Shown here piece after piece: positions 43,501 to 51,807 of a DNA stretch of 64,000 nt (position 1 is the stretch's first letter; each line of letters opens with the position of its first letter). The notes beneath the pieces were generated by a model. It searched no databases. It was not told the DNA's origin and saw only the letters and a list, made by a program, of their open reading frames with translations. Source of the DNA: Arcicella sp034931005 (GTDB taxonomy: Bacteria > Bacteroidota > Bacteroidia > Cytophagales > Spirosomataceae); the NCBI RefSeq assembly GCF_034931005.1, contig NZ_JAYGIN010000014.1:189641-253640 (forward strand). Reading direction: 5' to 3'. The translations under genes were made by a program, and so were the position numbers.

Positions 43501-43717
43501 TTTTAAACTATCCTTATACTCGCTTAAAAATCAGGTAGCAACGCTAAAATTAGTGAATACCGAAGGAGGTTTATTAAAGAGTGTTAACTATAATGTAATT
43601 AATGGCATAAATAATCTTGAAATTGATGCTTCCGACCTTCAAAACGGTGTTTTATTATTATCAATTAGCTTAGAAAATGGTAATAGTTTGTTCAAGCGAT
43701 TGATTAAAATTGAGTAA
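40523..43717 (+). CDS. Secreted multidomain glycosidase-like protein with BACON domains and T9SS sorting signal
   Basis: 1064 residues from the ATG at 40523, which gives a clean signal peptide (about 1-21, ending LYAQ). Residues 22-430 look like a TIM barrel related to GH42/GH-A beta-galactosidase-like enzymes (DLGMNAFIVSIRK, SAVITPEQEFGYPF, KWIMMEVESFKDR); possible acid residues are the Glu in TPEQE and in MEVES. Two copies of a GW-V/A-F/N...VDIYLD...IGTT-AN domain lie at about 536-625 and 858-950. Between them are two BACON-like domains (about 649-735 and 738-825). The end (VVYPNPSKDIF on) is a T9SS sorting domain. Its carbohydrate target is unknown. Confidence 0.8.
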   Translation: MSIKKLIFLLFLLTFSKMLYAQDNPRYLAFSLVNLDHRNPQIADIQKAADLGMNAFIVSIRKDVIVGKKVSQTNPWQQYDDQIATARSRGMKICFRIVFATWCNNKTVGEPLDNNVGTCTGFNASERMLGIDQRGASRVHQQSFGYTGCDQIDDCGQMMTTSLSSAKTVQEMQDFTLQVLQHYKSVIDAGDVIYCSAVITPEQEFGYPFVTTKGLNGVVNSLFDYSQSMILGFREWLKVKYNNDFSKLKSSWGSYGNAYASFNSVEPPKPVGDYTWTVFLLGIAGNDWYVYRHKMLKDYCAAFTKTIKNFNGNLKVVNDFGSLNDQATVQRGTFAFKDIGEGTDGVKMNSSPYQDHRFIMDVARTNFKDKWIMMEVESFKDRTDLQEAHFIEAYTHGAKLVGAFAFDVLNNQAHQDLLRRMTDKFIKGNQQVEKIETCGTTISSIYELLEDGGCLMNKAVTDKDCRSYKDWVNLRKANGDKPVRVILDESFVTGKILNLTSSDLSFCGSISNFKEVYSSDCQRVGVKPKANDNLKGMIESVACDKITGWAVNTKNLDEIQAIDIYIDSVKIGTTQANIGNRADLVTTFNNPKANFRGFSFTLPDTAWYKSGQAKRIYARFANTNTLLEDSGDLKVLACEGIGSGTCGAKYRLIISPDSLTNVLSRATEYKIAVSSNTKWQISRTANWFTTSTDTGSFNGNFTLKITANGDTGTRRGKVTLTAGNLVKSITIAQKGVGQPYLTVSPDSIVTITFVGAEYRVVVNSNVKITLTKDAKWITADPEGEVSSSFGLRIEQNPDTSTRRGKVILTGQGIRKVFYIVQKGRGQICNGCNGTIDTDKPFNDPNEIAGQLAPSTYRGWVESASCCKVTGWVFDSQNFDENLTVDIYLDRQKIGTTIANLGYRTDLASTYQSDKLLYKSFCFTIPKNTLDSFKNGLNKQLYVRYGGTITKLYSPEQRYLICSPTQVCPIGENCEERGFQDYLEVVYPNPSKDIFKLSLYSLKNQVATLKLVNTEGGLLKSVNYNVINGINNLEIDASDLQNGVLLLSISLENGNSLFKRLIKIE

Positions 43718-43724
43718 ATAAATT

Positions 43725-43786
43725 GGTAGTGGCGAATAGCATTCGCCACTGTTTATGAATGGTTGGCGAATGCCATTCGCCACTAC
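43725..43786. repeat. AGTGGCGAAT palindromes, two copies
   Basis: GTAGTGGCGAATAGCATTCG... at about 43727-43751 and GGTTGGCGAATGCCATTCGC... to CACTAC at about 43761-43786, between two converging genes. GTAG and CTAC feet are present. Confidence 0.8.
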
Positions 43787-43789
43787 AAT

Positions 43790-44668
43790 TTACAGAACAT
43801 TAGACGTTTGTTCTTTGATTTTTTCTAATTCATCTTTCATATTTACGACAATTCTTTGGAGAATTACGTCGTTTGCTTTTGAGCCAATCGTATTGATTTC
43901 ACGACCAATTTCTTGAGAAAGGAAGTTTAACTTCTTGCCATTTCCTTCTTTCAAAACTTCTTTAAAATAGGTTAAATGCGTGCGTAAACGTACTTTTTCT
44001 TCCGAAATATCATATTTTTCGATATAATAAATTAGCTCTTGTTCGAAGCGATTTTTATCAAATTCTTCATCATTCATCAATTCGCTTACTGATTTTCTCA
44101 AACGCTCACGAACGGCAGGAATACGGTTTTTATCTTGTGCTTCTACATCATTCAAAAGCTCTGCAATTTTGTCGATATATTCTACAAATTTTGCCGAAAC
44201 GATTGCACCTTCACGCAAGCGAAATTTGGTACATTCTGCAATTGCCTGATTTACTGCTTTCAAAATTTGTTGCCATTCTGCTTCTGCTTGTTCTTCCGAA
44301 GCCACTTCTGTATTGAAAGCGTTTGGTAAAGTCAGAGCAATTTTGAAAAGTTCAACGGGGTCATTTGCCGCAAAATCTTCAGAAGATTCTATCAAATCTT
44401 GCATATAAGCATTTACTAACGGACGGTTTATACTTGTACCAGAGCTTGCAACGTCTGTGTAGTTGGTGGTAAGGTTAAACTCAATTTTACCACGTTCGAG
44501 CGACTGCGTGAGTAGGTTTCTGATTTCTATTTCTCTGAAAGAGAGGCTTTTAGGGATTCTACAATAAATATCAGTAAATTTTGAATTTAAAGATTTTACT
44601 TCTGCGGTTACGGTTAAACTGTTCGATTCTGAAACAGATTTACCAAAGCCTGTCATTGATTTTAACAT
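43790..44668 (-). CDS. YicC-family endoribonuclease
   Basis: 292 residues, the normal YicC/YloC length. The start MLKSMTGFGK and the segment VEVKSLNSKF-like (here VTAEVKSLNSKFTDIYCRIP, about 20-39) are diagnostic. The C-terminal DUF1732 part has RLRTHLTYFKEVL and GKKLNFLSQEIGREINTIGSKAND (in two parts, about 240-275), ending in helices. The family cleaves certain small RNAs and mRNAs. It is monocistronic on the minus strand, ending beside a palindrome pair, with a long AT-rich 5' region. Confidence 0.92.
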   Translation of the reverse strand: MLKSMTGFGKSVSESNSLTVTAEVKSLNSKFTDIYCRIPKSLSFREIEIRNLLTQSLERGKIEFNLTTNYTDVASSGTSINRPLVNAYMQDLIESSEDFAANDPVELFKIALTLPNAFNTEVASEEQAEAEWQQILKAVNQAIAECTKFRLREGAIVSAKFVEYIDKIAELLNDVEAQDKNRIPAVRERLRKSVSELMNDEEFDKNRFEQELIYYIEKYDISEEKVRLRTHLTYFKEVLKEGNGKKLNFLSQEIGREINTIGSKANDVILQRIVVNMKDELEKIKEQTSNVL

Positions 44669-44958
44669 TTGATAATTGTTTTTGAGTTTGGTTATTAATT
44701 ATTTGTAATGATTGATTTGAATATTTTATCTATCATTTTAACAAATTAGCTAACAAACAAATGTGGAAGTTTGAAATGAAAAATCAATCTCATTTTGGAT
44801 TGATTTTGATGCAAGTTACATAAAAAGAGCTATAAAATTGAACCTATAAATTCAAATGATAACGCTTGAAATTAATTTACTCTAAATGTGTTTTGTGCAA
44901 ATAAAAACGTTGCCAATGTCCAAAATACTGACAACGTTTTTATTTTGAGATTAATAAA
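44669..44958. other. Intergenic region between yicC-type gene and amidohydrolase gene
   Basis: 290 bases, AT-rich. Apart from the terminator at 44903-44942 and presumably a promoter for the YicC gene, nothing is visible. Confidence 0.5.
44903..44942 (-). terminator. Terminator of the amidohydrolase gene
   Basis: Read on the minus strand: AAAAACGTTGTCA, loop, TGGCAACGTTTTTAT, 16 bases behind the stop codon. Confidence 0.8.
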
Positions 44959-46239
44959 TTACTGTTTATAAACCACGCCATCTTTCATCACGAAAGATAC
45001 TTTTCGCATTACCTTGATGTCTTGTAATGGATTTCCATCTGTGGCAATAATATCAGCAAATTTTCCCATTTCAATTGTACCTGACTCTTTTTGCGTTCCC
45101 ATAATGATGGCAGGCGTGATGGTAGCGGCTTTAATTGCCTCAATAGCTGGCATTCCTGCCTCTACCATATACTGAAATTCATAGGCATTATATCCGTGAA
45201 TTGAAACGCCAGAATCTGTACCGAAGGCAATTTTTACGCCTGCTTTGTACGCTTTTCCGAAAGTTGCTTGAATCAGTGGCCCTGTTTCTAAAGCTTTTGG
45301 CACAACCAATGGATGATAATATCCTGGAACTTTTGCAGAATCAGCAACGGTTTTTCCTGCCAAAATAGTTGGAACAAGGTACGTTCCGTATTTTTTCATT
45401 AATTCAATGCCTTCGTCGTCCAAAAATGTACCGTGTTCAATTGTTGTTACGCCACCTTTTACGGCACGTTTAATTCCTTCTGTTCCGTGTGCGTGAGCAG
45501 CTACGTGAAAACCATAATCTTTGGCAGTTTCTACGATAGCTCTAACTTCTTCTTCGGTAAATTGGGGAGCTTTTCCACTTTTAGCAATACTCAAAACACC
45601 GCCAGTTGCCGTGATTTTGATACAATCAACACCATCTTTATAGTGCTGACGAACTGCCTGACGACATTGTTCTACACCATTAACAACGGCGGTAAGATAT
45701 TGAGGGTCAAGGGTATATTTTTCAGCAAGTCCGTTTGACGGGTCACCATGTCCACCTGTGGTAGCAATAGTTTTTCCAGAAGTGAATATTCTTGGACCAA
45801 TAACAGTTCCTTTATTGATGGCATTTCTCAAAGCTACATTTACGCCCGAACCGCCCAAATCTCTAACACTCGTAAAGCCTGCCATAAGGGTATTTTTAGC
45901 GTATTTTGTGGCATCAAAGGCAATGTCTGCGGCATTCAATTGATAGCGTTTAATTTCACCGCCTTTGCTGGTTTCTTGTTCTAAATGCACGTGCATATCG
46001 GTCAAACCTGGCATAACGGTTTTGGTACTCAAATCAATGACTTTATCAGTTCCACTTGGTGTAATAAACCCCTTTTGAATACCAGTGATTTTTTTGCCTT
46101 CGACTACAATTGTCATTTTGGATTCAGCTTCATTTTTTACGGCATCAATCAATGTACCGCAATGAATTAATGTTTTTTGAGCATTCGCTATCGTTGCAGA
46201 AAAGCAAAGACTCGCTAAAATTAGTAGTTGTTTTTTCAT
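44959..46239 (-). CDS. Exported amidohydrolase (Xaa-Arg dipeptidase / imidazolonepropionase-like)
   Basis: 426 residues with a signal peptide (about 1-20, ending NAQ), so it acts in the periplasm or outside. Metal-site motifs of the amidohydrolase superfamily are all present: LTDMHVHL (about 78-85), the Lys in GVDCIKITATGG (about 202-213) that is probably carboxylated, HVAAHAHG (about 245-252), TTIEHGT (about 265-271) and AFGTDSG (about 343-349). The closest known group cleaves dipeptides, often with a C-terminal basic residue; the actual substrate cannot be read. Single gene with its own terminator. Confidence 0.85.
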   Translation of the reverse strand: MKKQLLILASLCFSATIANAQKTLIHCGTLIDAVKNEAESKMTIVVEGKKITGIQKGFITPSGTDKVIDLSTKTVMPGLTDMHVHLEQETSKGGEIKRYQLNAADIAFDATKYAKNTLMAGFTSVRDLGGSGVNVALRNAINKGTVIGPRIFTSGKTIATTGGHGDPSNGLAEKYTLDPQYLTAVVNGVEQCRQAVRQHYKDGVDCIKITATGGVLSIAKSGKAPQFTEEEVRAIVETAKDYGFHVAAHAHGTEGIKRAVKGGVTTIEHGTFLDDEGIELMKKYGTYLVPTILAGKTVADSAKVPGYYHPLVVPKALETGPLIQATFGKAYKAGVKIAFGTDSGVSIHGYNAYEFQYMVEAGMPAIEAIKAATITPAIIMGTQKESGTIEMGKFADIIATDGNPLQDIKVMRKVSFVMKDGVVYKQ

Positions 46240-46408
46240 TTGTTGATTTTGATATGATTTGTTTAGATAAAAGTAAAAAAACTCAGCTAAACTATTGACC
46301 TTTTGTGGTAGATTTTAATTTTCAATAATATCTGCAACAAAAACACCAAACACAAGATTTGTTCTTTTATAAAACTGTTGGTATTAATTTTACGTATATT
46401 TTCAAAAG

Positions 46409-46416
46409 TAGATTTG
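46409..46416 (+). promoter_or_regulatory. Possible -7 box of the DUF3050 gene
   Basis: TAGATTTG matches TAnnTTTG, 28 bases upstream of the start codon; no good -33 partner at the usual spacing. Confidence 0.35.
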
Positions 46417-46444
46417 ATAATCGACTCTCTTAAAACCATAAATC

Positions 46445-47230
46445 ATGAACGAAAATTCAGAGAAAATTAAAAAAGCGATTGAGCCTTTAAGACAACAAAT
46501 TATTAATCACAAGGTGTATTCGGTAATGAACGACCTCGACGACTTGAAAGTGTTTATGCAACATCACGTTTTTGCCGTTTGGGATTTTATGTCATTATTG
46601 AAATCGCTTCAAAATAATCTTACTTGTACAAGCGTGCCTTGGTTTCCGAAGGGTTCAGCGGATACACGTTATTTAATCAATGAAATTGTGGTGGGAGAGG
46701 AGTCCGACGTGGATAGTTTTGGCAATAGAAAAAGTCACTTTGAACTTTATTTAGATGCCATGCACCAATGCGGAGCGAATACATCTCAAATTGAAAAGTT
46801 TGTAAGTGTTTTACAAGAAACTGGGGATTTGAAATCGTCTTATTTAATATCAGAAACTCCTGAAGCGGCTCAACAATTTGTTGATTTTACTTTTGATATT
46901 ATTGGAAGTAAAAAAGATTATTTGCAAGCGGCAATTTTTACTTTTGGTCGTGAAGATTTAATTCCAGGAATGTTTCATGCTATTATTAATGACATTCATG
47001 AAAGTTTACCAGAGCGTGTTTCAAACTTTAAATATTACTTAGAAAGACACATTGAAGTTGATGGCGACCATCATAGTCATCTTGCTTTGGAAATGACGGC
47101 AAATCTGTGCGGCGATAACGAGGCGTTTTGGCAAGAAGCTGAGGAAGCAACAATTCTGTCTCTTCAAAAACGCATAGAACTTTGGGACGGCGTTTATGAT
47201 GCCATTGTTAGTCAAAAGGTTTTAGGTTAG
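46445..47230 (+). CDS. DUF3050 protein (heme-oxygenase-like fold)
   Basis: 261 residues matching DUF3050: LKVFMQHHVFAVWDFMSLLKSL (in two parts, about 29-50), FGREDLIPGMF (about 166-176) and EVDGDHHSHLALEM (about 205-218). The family belongs to the heme-oxygenase/TenA-like all-helical superfamily, in which such Glu and His residues often bind a di-metal centre. The enzymatic function is unknown. It is monocistronic with a strong downstream hairpin. A possible promoter box is 28 bases upstream of the start. Confidence 0.85.
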   Translation: MNENSEKIKKAIEPLRQQIINHKVYSVMNDLDDLKVFMQHHVFAVWDFMSLLKSLQNNLTCTSVPWFPKGSADTRYLINEIVVGEESDVDSFGNRKSHFELYLDAMHQCGANTSQIEKFVSVLQETGDLKSSYLISETPEAAQQFVDFTFDIIGSKKDYLQAAIFTFGREDLIPGMFHAIINDIHESLPERVSNFKYYLERHIEVDGDHHSHLALEMTANLCGDNEAFWQEAEEATILSLQKRIELWDGVYDAIVSQKVLG

Positions 47231-47236
47231 GAAAAA

Positions 47237-47280
47237 AAACACCTTCCCGAAAGTTTAATGCTTTCGGGAAGGTGTTTTTT
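47237..47280. terminator. Bidirectional terminator
   Basis: AAACACCTTCCCGAAAG, 7-base loop, CTTTCGGGAAGGTGTTTTTT. It serves the DUF3050 gene and, with A-rich left flank, probably the converging small gene as well. Confidence 0.88.
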
Positions 47281-47710
47281 ATTTTCCTGCAAAAATCACT
47301 CTATTTGCCTGTTTTAGGTAATATTTGCTTCTTTTTGTCAAAATAATATTGCCTTTTTGCCAAGTTGGGAATCTCGTTTTTAATTTTTTCGATAACACCA
47401 CACTTCCAGTAATACTTGGCATAAATATCTCCACCTGCTTGTTATCATCGCTAACAATGACTGCCGCAAATGACTTGTACGAGTTCTTAGGTTTTACTTC
47501 ATTCAGTTGAATTGGTTGTTCAAAAGTTCTAATACAATCATTTTTTAGAATAGAAAAAGTGTAACCTGCGGAGGGTTTACAGCCGTGAGCGTCAGTATCT
47601 CCACCAACCAAAGGAGGTAAAGTTTCAGAAGGTTTAGGTTCTGTTTGTCCGAATGATAATATTGACATTGATGTGATTAGAATGCAAATTGAAAATAATT
47701 TCTTGTACAT
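47279..47710 (-). CDS. Hypothetical secreted protein
   Basis: 143 residues with a signal peptide (about 1-21, ending SFGQ) and a mature part of about 120 residues. GGDTDAHGCKPSAGYTFSIL (about 36-55) suggests a conserved loop with one Cys, and a second Cys is at CIRTFEQP. Similar short Cys-containing lipoprotein-like or periplasmic proteins are common in this phylum but I cannot assign a family. It is 20 bases downstream of the next minus-strand gene, so the two may be co-transcribed. Confidence 0.65.
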   Translation of the reverse strand: MYKKLFSICILITSMSILSFGQTEPKPSETLPPLVGGDTDAHGCKPSAGYTFSILKNDCIRTFEQPIQLNEVKPKNSYKSFAAVIVSDDNKQVEIFMPSITGSVVLSKKLKTRFPTWQKGNIILTKRSKYYLKQANRVIFAGK

Positions 47711-47730
47711 TTTAGTGGTATTTTTGATAA

Positions 47731-48279
47731 TTATTTGACACAGAATTCTAATTCATCTTTATAAATATGAAGAATATCTTCAATTTCGGTAGTTGATAAA
47801 TCTGGACGGTTAAATGATGCAGGGAAATCTTCTATTGTTAAGGAAGTTTTGTCAAATAAATGCCCCAATAAATTTTCAGCACCTGTGCGTGTACTACTGG
47901 TTAAATACACTTTTTGAGGGAGTATTTTTAAGAAATTTCCGATTCTCAAAGCAGTATCAAATTGAGCTAATTCGTTGATTCCTTCGGTTTTAGCTTTTTT
48001 AACAATATCAAAAATATCATCAAAACTTATCGCATTTTTCAAGTCATCCTCTAAAGTCGCTAAACTTTCAGCGAAAGAATCAAGTTCTGTACGTCCCACT
48101 CTTCTTTGATGAAAATGGATTTTATTGTTTTCGTCGATAGCTTTAGCCGCCACATTAATGGCATCGGTCAAGCTATTTTGCCCAACACAAAACTCAATAT
48201 GTTTATCTTCTCTTTTACGACTATTAGCTTTGTAGTGTTTTATAATACTGTCGAGCTTTTTGGTATTGTATATGGGCAT
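47731..48279 (-). CDS. Hypothetical cytoplasmic protein
   Basis: 182 residues, no signal peptide or membrane segment, mostly helical. The stretch HFHQRRVGRTELDSFAESL (about 55-73), followed by LAQFDTALRIGNFLKILPQKVYL (in two parts, about 102-124) and RTGAENLLGHL, looks like a conserved core with basic and aromatic residues. The spacing in the last part recalls helix-hairpin-helix DNA-binding proteins, but this is a weak impression. I do not recognise a family. It lies upstream of a small secreted protein gene on the same strand. Confidence 0.6.
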   Translation of the reverse strand: MPIYNTKKLDSIIKHYKANSRKREDKHIEFCVGQNSLTDAINVAAKAIDENNKIHFHQRRVGRTELDSFAESLATLEDDLKNAISFDDIFDIVKKAKTEGINELAQFDTALRIGNFLKILPQKVYLTSSTRTGAENLLGHLFDKTSLTIEDFPASFNRPDLSTTEIEDILHIYKDELEFCVK

Positions 48280-48295
48280 TTTTGTGTTTTTTGTC

Positions 48296-48345
48296 TGATC
48301 TGTGATTTTGGGATTTGGATTATCCCAAAACCACAGGTCAGAATT
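48296..48345. terminator. Inverted repeat behind yfhO-type gene
   Basis: CTGATCTGTGATTTTGGGA and TCCCAAAACCACAGGTCAG around a 9-base loop. On the minus strand it would end the YfhO transcript; the T-run is weak, so it may instead be a dispersed palindrome. Confidence 0.5.
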
Positions 48346-50791
48346 ATTTCTTCTTTACCTCAAAAAATACAGCTAATCCTAAAAGACCAACCATTAAAAT
48401 TGAAGCTATTAAATCTATTTTACCGCCTTTTGCTACACTTTCAGGCTCAAATTTGAACTCAATTTTATGTTTTCCTGCTGGTACAACCATTCCTCTCAAA
48501 ATATAATCAGCACGGAAATGAGGCTTATAAACGCCATCTACATAAGCCTTCCAATCAAGATTTCCACGATAGAAAATCTCTGAAAAAATAGCCAGTTGGT
48601 CTGTTTTGGCATTACTTTCATAAGTCATCAAATTGAGTTTATAGTCAGTCAATTTAATGGAATTTGCCGTACTGTCAAACGCAATTTTTAAACCTGCCAA
48701 CTGCTCTTCGTAACGTTTGTCGATGAAAGCCGTTTGTTTAGGATTAAATTTATCCAAAGCCTTCATTTCTGTATCGGCATTGGCTACAATTTTAAATTCT
48801 TTTACAAACCAAGCATTTCCACAAGCATCAGGATTTTGCTGAACCATCGGTTGTCCACCTTGTTGTTGAGCTGGCATTGTGAAGTATTTGGTATTCAACA
48901 TATTAAATACCGACATATTATTTTTAGAGAACTGATTCTCAATGATTTCTTGATAACGACGAAGTTTCGCACCATGATAACCGCCTAAAGATTTGTGGTA
49001 ATAAGAGGCAGTTGCATCATTCGAAAATCCTTGTGGAGAAGCCCCATCTAAGACACGATAAATAGATTTGTCTTTCAAAATTTGTTCATCAACTGCCGTC
49101 GGAGCAAACTTTTCTTCTTCTTCTGATTTTGACACAAAATTGTCGTTATTAAAATATCTTTTATCAACGCCAAATAAGTCAAAAACCACCAAAATGATTA
49201 GAATTGGATAGAAAACCACATCTTTAATTTTATTGGAAACCCAAGCCCAAATCAATCCTGCAGCCAAAAGTATTAAAACTAAAGAACGGAAGGCATCGGA
49301 ACGTAACAACGATTCACGGTCAGAGGCAATGGCTCTGATGATATTTCCATCTACTGCTTTGTCTCCTGTAATTTGCATCGCAGCGTCATTTGCTCCTTTG
49401 AAACTGAAAAATAATGACGGTAATAAGGCAAATATTAGAGAAAATCCTGCGGTTAATCCTAAAGAGTAAATTAAAGGTTTTTTGAGGTCGTTGAATGTTG
49501 GTTTTTGCTCCGAAATTTGTTTTAATGCTAAAATTCCTAAAGTCACCATCGCCAAATCAGCCAATGACAAAATCATCGTAACTGCTCTAAATTTGTTGAA
49601 CATCGGGAAATAATCGAACATCAAATAATTCAAAGTGGGTAAGTTTTTACCCCAAGAAAGCATCGTGAAAATGATAGCCGAAGCAACAAGCCACCATTTT
49701 GTGCTTCCTTTTACCAAAAATGCCCCTAAAGCAAATAAGAAAATGATAATTGCACCTGCATAAGCTGGGCCGCCCGTACTTGGCTGGTCGCCCCAATAGG
49801 CTGGGCCGTGTTCTGCAAATCCCATGGCACTTTCTTCTGGAATACCTGCTTCAACCATTACTTTCAAGGTTTCAGATTTCTTTCCACCTAAAGTTCCACC
49901 CGACGAACCACCGTAAAAATTAGGAATCAAAAGTGTGCCTGATTCACCAATGCCATAACTCCAATTATAAGCATAATCACGGTCTAAACCGCCTTTTGAC
50001 TGATTATTGGTAGTCAATTCAGATTTACCACGAATGGTTTCGGCAGAATAAACTGCGTTATTCCACAAACGCATAGTGTGGTTTCCTAAACCAATTAAAG
50101 CCCCACCGCCAAAAGCTAAAAGAGCAAAAACTAAAGGTTTAAATTCACCAAATTTAACCTTGTCAATGATTTTTATCAAGACATATCCACCTAAAAACAA
50201 ACCAAAATAATAAGTAATTTGTACGTGATTGGCGTATATTTCAAGGCTCATAAATAAAGCCGTGAGGGCGGCACCGAGTAAATATTTGCCATTGAAACAC
50301 AGCACAGCACCAGCCGCTACCATCGGAGCGTAAGCCAATGCCAATACTTTAGAAGTGTGTCCTGCGGGAATAATAACCATATTCCACGAGCAGAATGCGT
50401 AGGCAATCGCTCCTAAAATAGCTTGCCAAGTATTTGCACCAAGTGTAACCAATAAAATATACATTCCCAACATCATCAAGAAAATCATGTTGATAGGCGT
50501 AGGCAAAACTCCCATAATATTACCGCCAATCATTGAGCCAAGACTATTCGGATATGCTCCTTGAATCATAAATGAAGGCATTCCACCAAACATAGAGTTT
50601 GTCCACCAAGCATATTCACCAGTTTGTTTGGTAAATTCTGCTGCTTCATGAGCCCCTGCTTGAGCCATCGTAATGTCGTGTTGTGATAATTGTTTACCCT
50701 GAAGAGCAGGTAATGCGTAAATCCCCGCCAATACTACAAAGGCAATAACAGCATATAAATGTGGTAGGAATTTCTTAAATGAAAATTTCAT
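48344..50791 (-). CDS. YfhO family membrane protein
   Basis: An 815-residue integral membrane protein with about a dozen hydrophobic helices in the first 560 residues and a soluble, probably extracytoplasmic domain before a last helix at the C-terminus. The start LPALQGKQLSQHDITM and the loop WTNSMFGGMPSFM (about 61-73) are typical of YfhO proteins, relatives of GT-C glycosyltransferases. The B. subtilis YfhO protein decorates teichoic acid; here the acceptor is unknown and cannot be teichoic acid in a Gram-negative envelope. It is a single gene with a promoter about 180 bases upstream. Confidence 0.85.
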   Translation of the reverse strand: MKFSFKKFLPHLYAVIAFVVLAGIYALPALQGKQLSQHDITMAQAGAHEAAEFTKQTGEYAWWTNSMFGGMPSFMIQGAYPNSLGSMIGGNIMGVLPTPINMIFLMMLGMYILLVTLGANTWQAILGAIAYAFCSWNMVIIPAGHTSKVLALAYAPMVAAGAVLCFNGKYLLGAALTALFMSLEIYANHVQITYYFGLFLGGYVLIKIIDKVKFGEFKPLVFALLAFGGGALIGLGNHTMRLWNNAVYSAETIRGKSELTTNNQSKGGLDRDYAYNWSYGIGESGTLLIPNFYGGSSGGTLGGKKSETLKVMVEAGIPEESAMGFAEHGPAYWGDQPSTGGPAYAGAIIIFLFALGAFLVKGSTKWWLVASAIIFTMLSWGKNLPTLNYLMFDYFPMFNKFRAVTMILSLADLAMVTLGILALKQISEQKPTFNDLKKPLIYSLGLTAGFSLIFALLPSLFFSFKGANDAAMQITGDKAVDGNIIRAIASDRESLLRSDAFRSLVLILLAAGLIWAWVSNKIKDVVFYPILIILVVFDLFGVDKRYFNNDNFVSKSEEEEKFAPTAVDEQILKDKSIYRVLDGASPQGFSNDATASYYHKSLGGYHGAKLRRYQEIIENQFSKNNMSVFNMLNTKYFTMPAQQQGGQPMVQQNPDACGNAWFVKEFKIVANADTEMKALDKFNPKQTAFIDKRYEEQLAGLKIAFDSTANSIKLTDYKLNLMTYESNAKTDQLAIFSEIFYRGNLDWKAYVDGVYKPHFRADYILRGMVVPAGKHKIEFKFEPESVAKGGKIDLIASILMVGLLGLAVFFEVKKK

Positions 50792-50967
50792 AAGGAATTT
50801 TTTCAGTTTTTGGGTTTTAGGTTTTAGGGTTTAGTAAAATGCTTTTGACTAAAATAAAACCTTAACCAATGAAACAATAAGTGGTGTTGAAATAAGTTAG
50901 ATTACATTGTTGTAAGTTATTTACTCCAATCCTGAAACCTAACGCCTAATATCTAACACCTATTTTA

Positions 50968-50975
50968 CAAAGATA
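50968..50975 (-). promoter_or_regulatory. Likely -7 box of the YfhO gene
   Basis: TATCTTTG on the minus strand, a full TAnnTTTG match; leader of about 170 bases. Confidence 0.45.
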
Positions 50976-51070
50976 TATATTTACTAAGTCTTAATATTCA
51001 TGTTTCGTGCCAATTTGAACCTTTTGATTATTTTAATGTTTTATTAACTGTTAATCAAACCATTTCTTAG

Positions 51071-51078
51071 TAACTTTG
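51071..51078 (+). promoter_or_regulatory. Likely -7 box of the LolA gene
   Basis: TAACTTTG, full match to TAnnTTTG, 38 bases upstream of the start codon. Confidence 0.5.
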
Positions 51079-51116
51079 TCTAATCAAAAAAGTACAAAAT
51101 ACATATTTTATAAAAA

Positions 51117-51749
51117 ATGAAAAAATACACTCTTTTCTTTACTTTTTGCCTGTCAATCAGCGTGTTTGGTGCATATTCTCAAGATTCTAAAGCTGGAGCA
51201 ATTATTGATGCCATGCAGAAAAAGTACAAAACTATGAAGTCTTTTGGGGCAAGTTTTACTTATGGAGTTGATGGTTCAGCCCAAGTATTGCAGGGCAATA
51301 TTACTGTAAAAGGCTCAAAATATCGTTTGAAAACAGGTGGACAAGAAATTTTCAATAATGGTAAAGAAGTTGCCACATATATCAAAGAAACCAACGAAGT
51401 TAATATTTCTGATTATGAACCTTCTGAAAGTGATTTGAACCCTGCTAAAGTTTATACTTTCGATAAAAAAGGATTTCGTTATGTTTTTGTTCAAGAAGTG
51501 AAGGAAGGCGGAGAATCTTATGAAGTAATTGAACTTTCGCCAGAGAAAAAAGGAACACAAGTTTCAAAAGTGAAAATCAAATTGAACAAGAAAGATAAAT
51601 CAGTTAAAAGTTGGGTAATTACCGACAAAAACGGAAAACGACAGACTTTTAAAGTGAATAAATTTACGCCAAATGTGGCAGTAGATGAAAAATATTTCGC
51701 TTTCGATAAAAGTAAATACCCTGGAGTTGAAGTGAATGACCTTCGATAG
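51117..51749 (+). CDS. LolA-like outer membrane lipoprotein carrier
   Basis: 210 residues with a signal peptide (about 1-21, ending AYSQ). The mature chain has the LolA pattern: an early helix (AGAIIDAMQKKYKTMKSFGASF, in parts about 27-48), alternating strands (GNITVKGSKYRLKTGGQEIF), an exposed loop NGKEVATYI, and a late FKVNKFTPNVAVDEKYFAF-type end typical of LolA. It would ferry lipoproteins through the periplasm. Relatives often have it behind ftsK; here it is alone, with its own promoter and a terminator shared with the converging gene. Confidence 0.85.
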   Translation: MKKYTLFFTFCLSISVFGAYSQDSKAGAIIDAMQKKYKTMKSFGASFTYGVDGSAQVLQGNITVKGSKYRLKTGGQEIFNNGKEVATYIKETNEVNISDYEPSESDLNPAKVYTFDKKGFRYVFVQEVKEGGESYEVIELSPEKKGTQVSKVKIKLNKKDKSVKSWVITDKNGKRQTFKVNKFTPNVAVDEKYFAFDKSKYPGVEVNDLR

Positions 51750-51767
51750 AGGAGAAAGTGTTAAAGG

Positions 51768-51805
51768 AGAAAGGGAGAAATGGGTTATAACCCGTTTCTC
51801 CCTTT
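51768..51805. terminator. Bidirectional terminator between lolA-type and desaturase genes
   Basis: AAAGGGAGAAATGGGTTA and TAACCCGTTTCTCCCTTTTTT with practically no loop spacer; A-rich and T-rich flanks on either side. Confidence 0.8.
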
Positions 51806-51807
51806 TT

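Larger units (their letters stand above)
50792..51116. other. Divergent intergenic region between yfhO-type and lolA-type genes
   Basis: 325 bases. It holds a pair of AT-rich complementary stretches (GGGTTTTAGGTTTTAGGG on the left, AAACCTAACGCCTAATATC further right) and one promoter box for each direction (50968-50975 minus, 51071-51078 plus). No gene. Confidence 0.5.
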
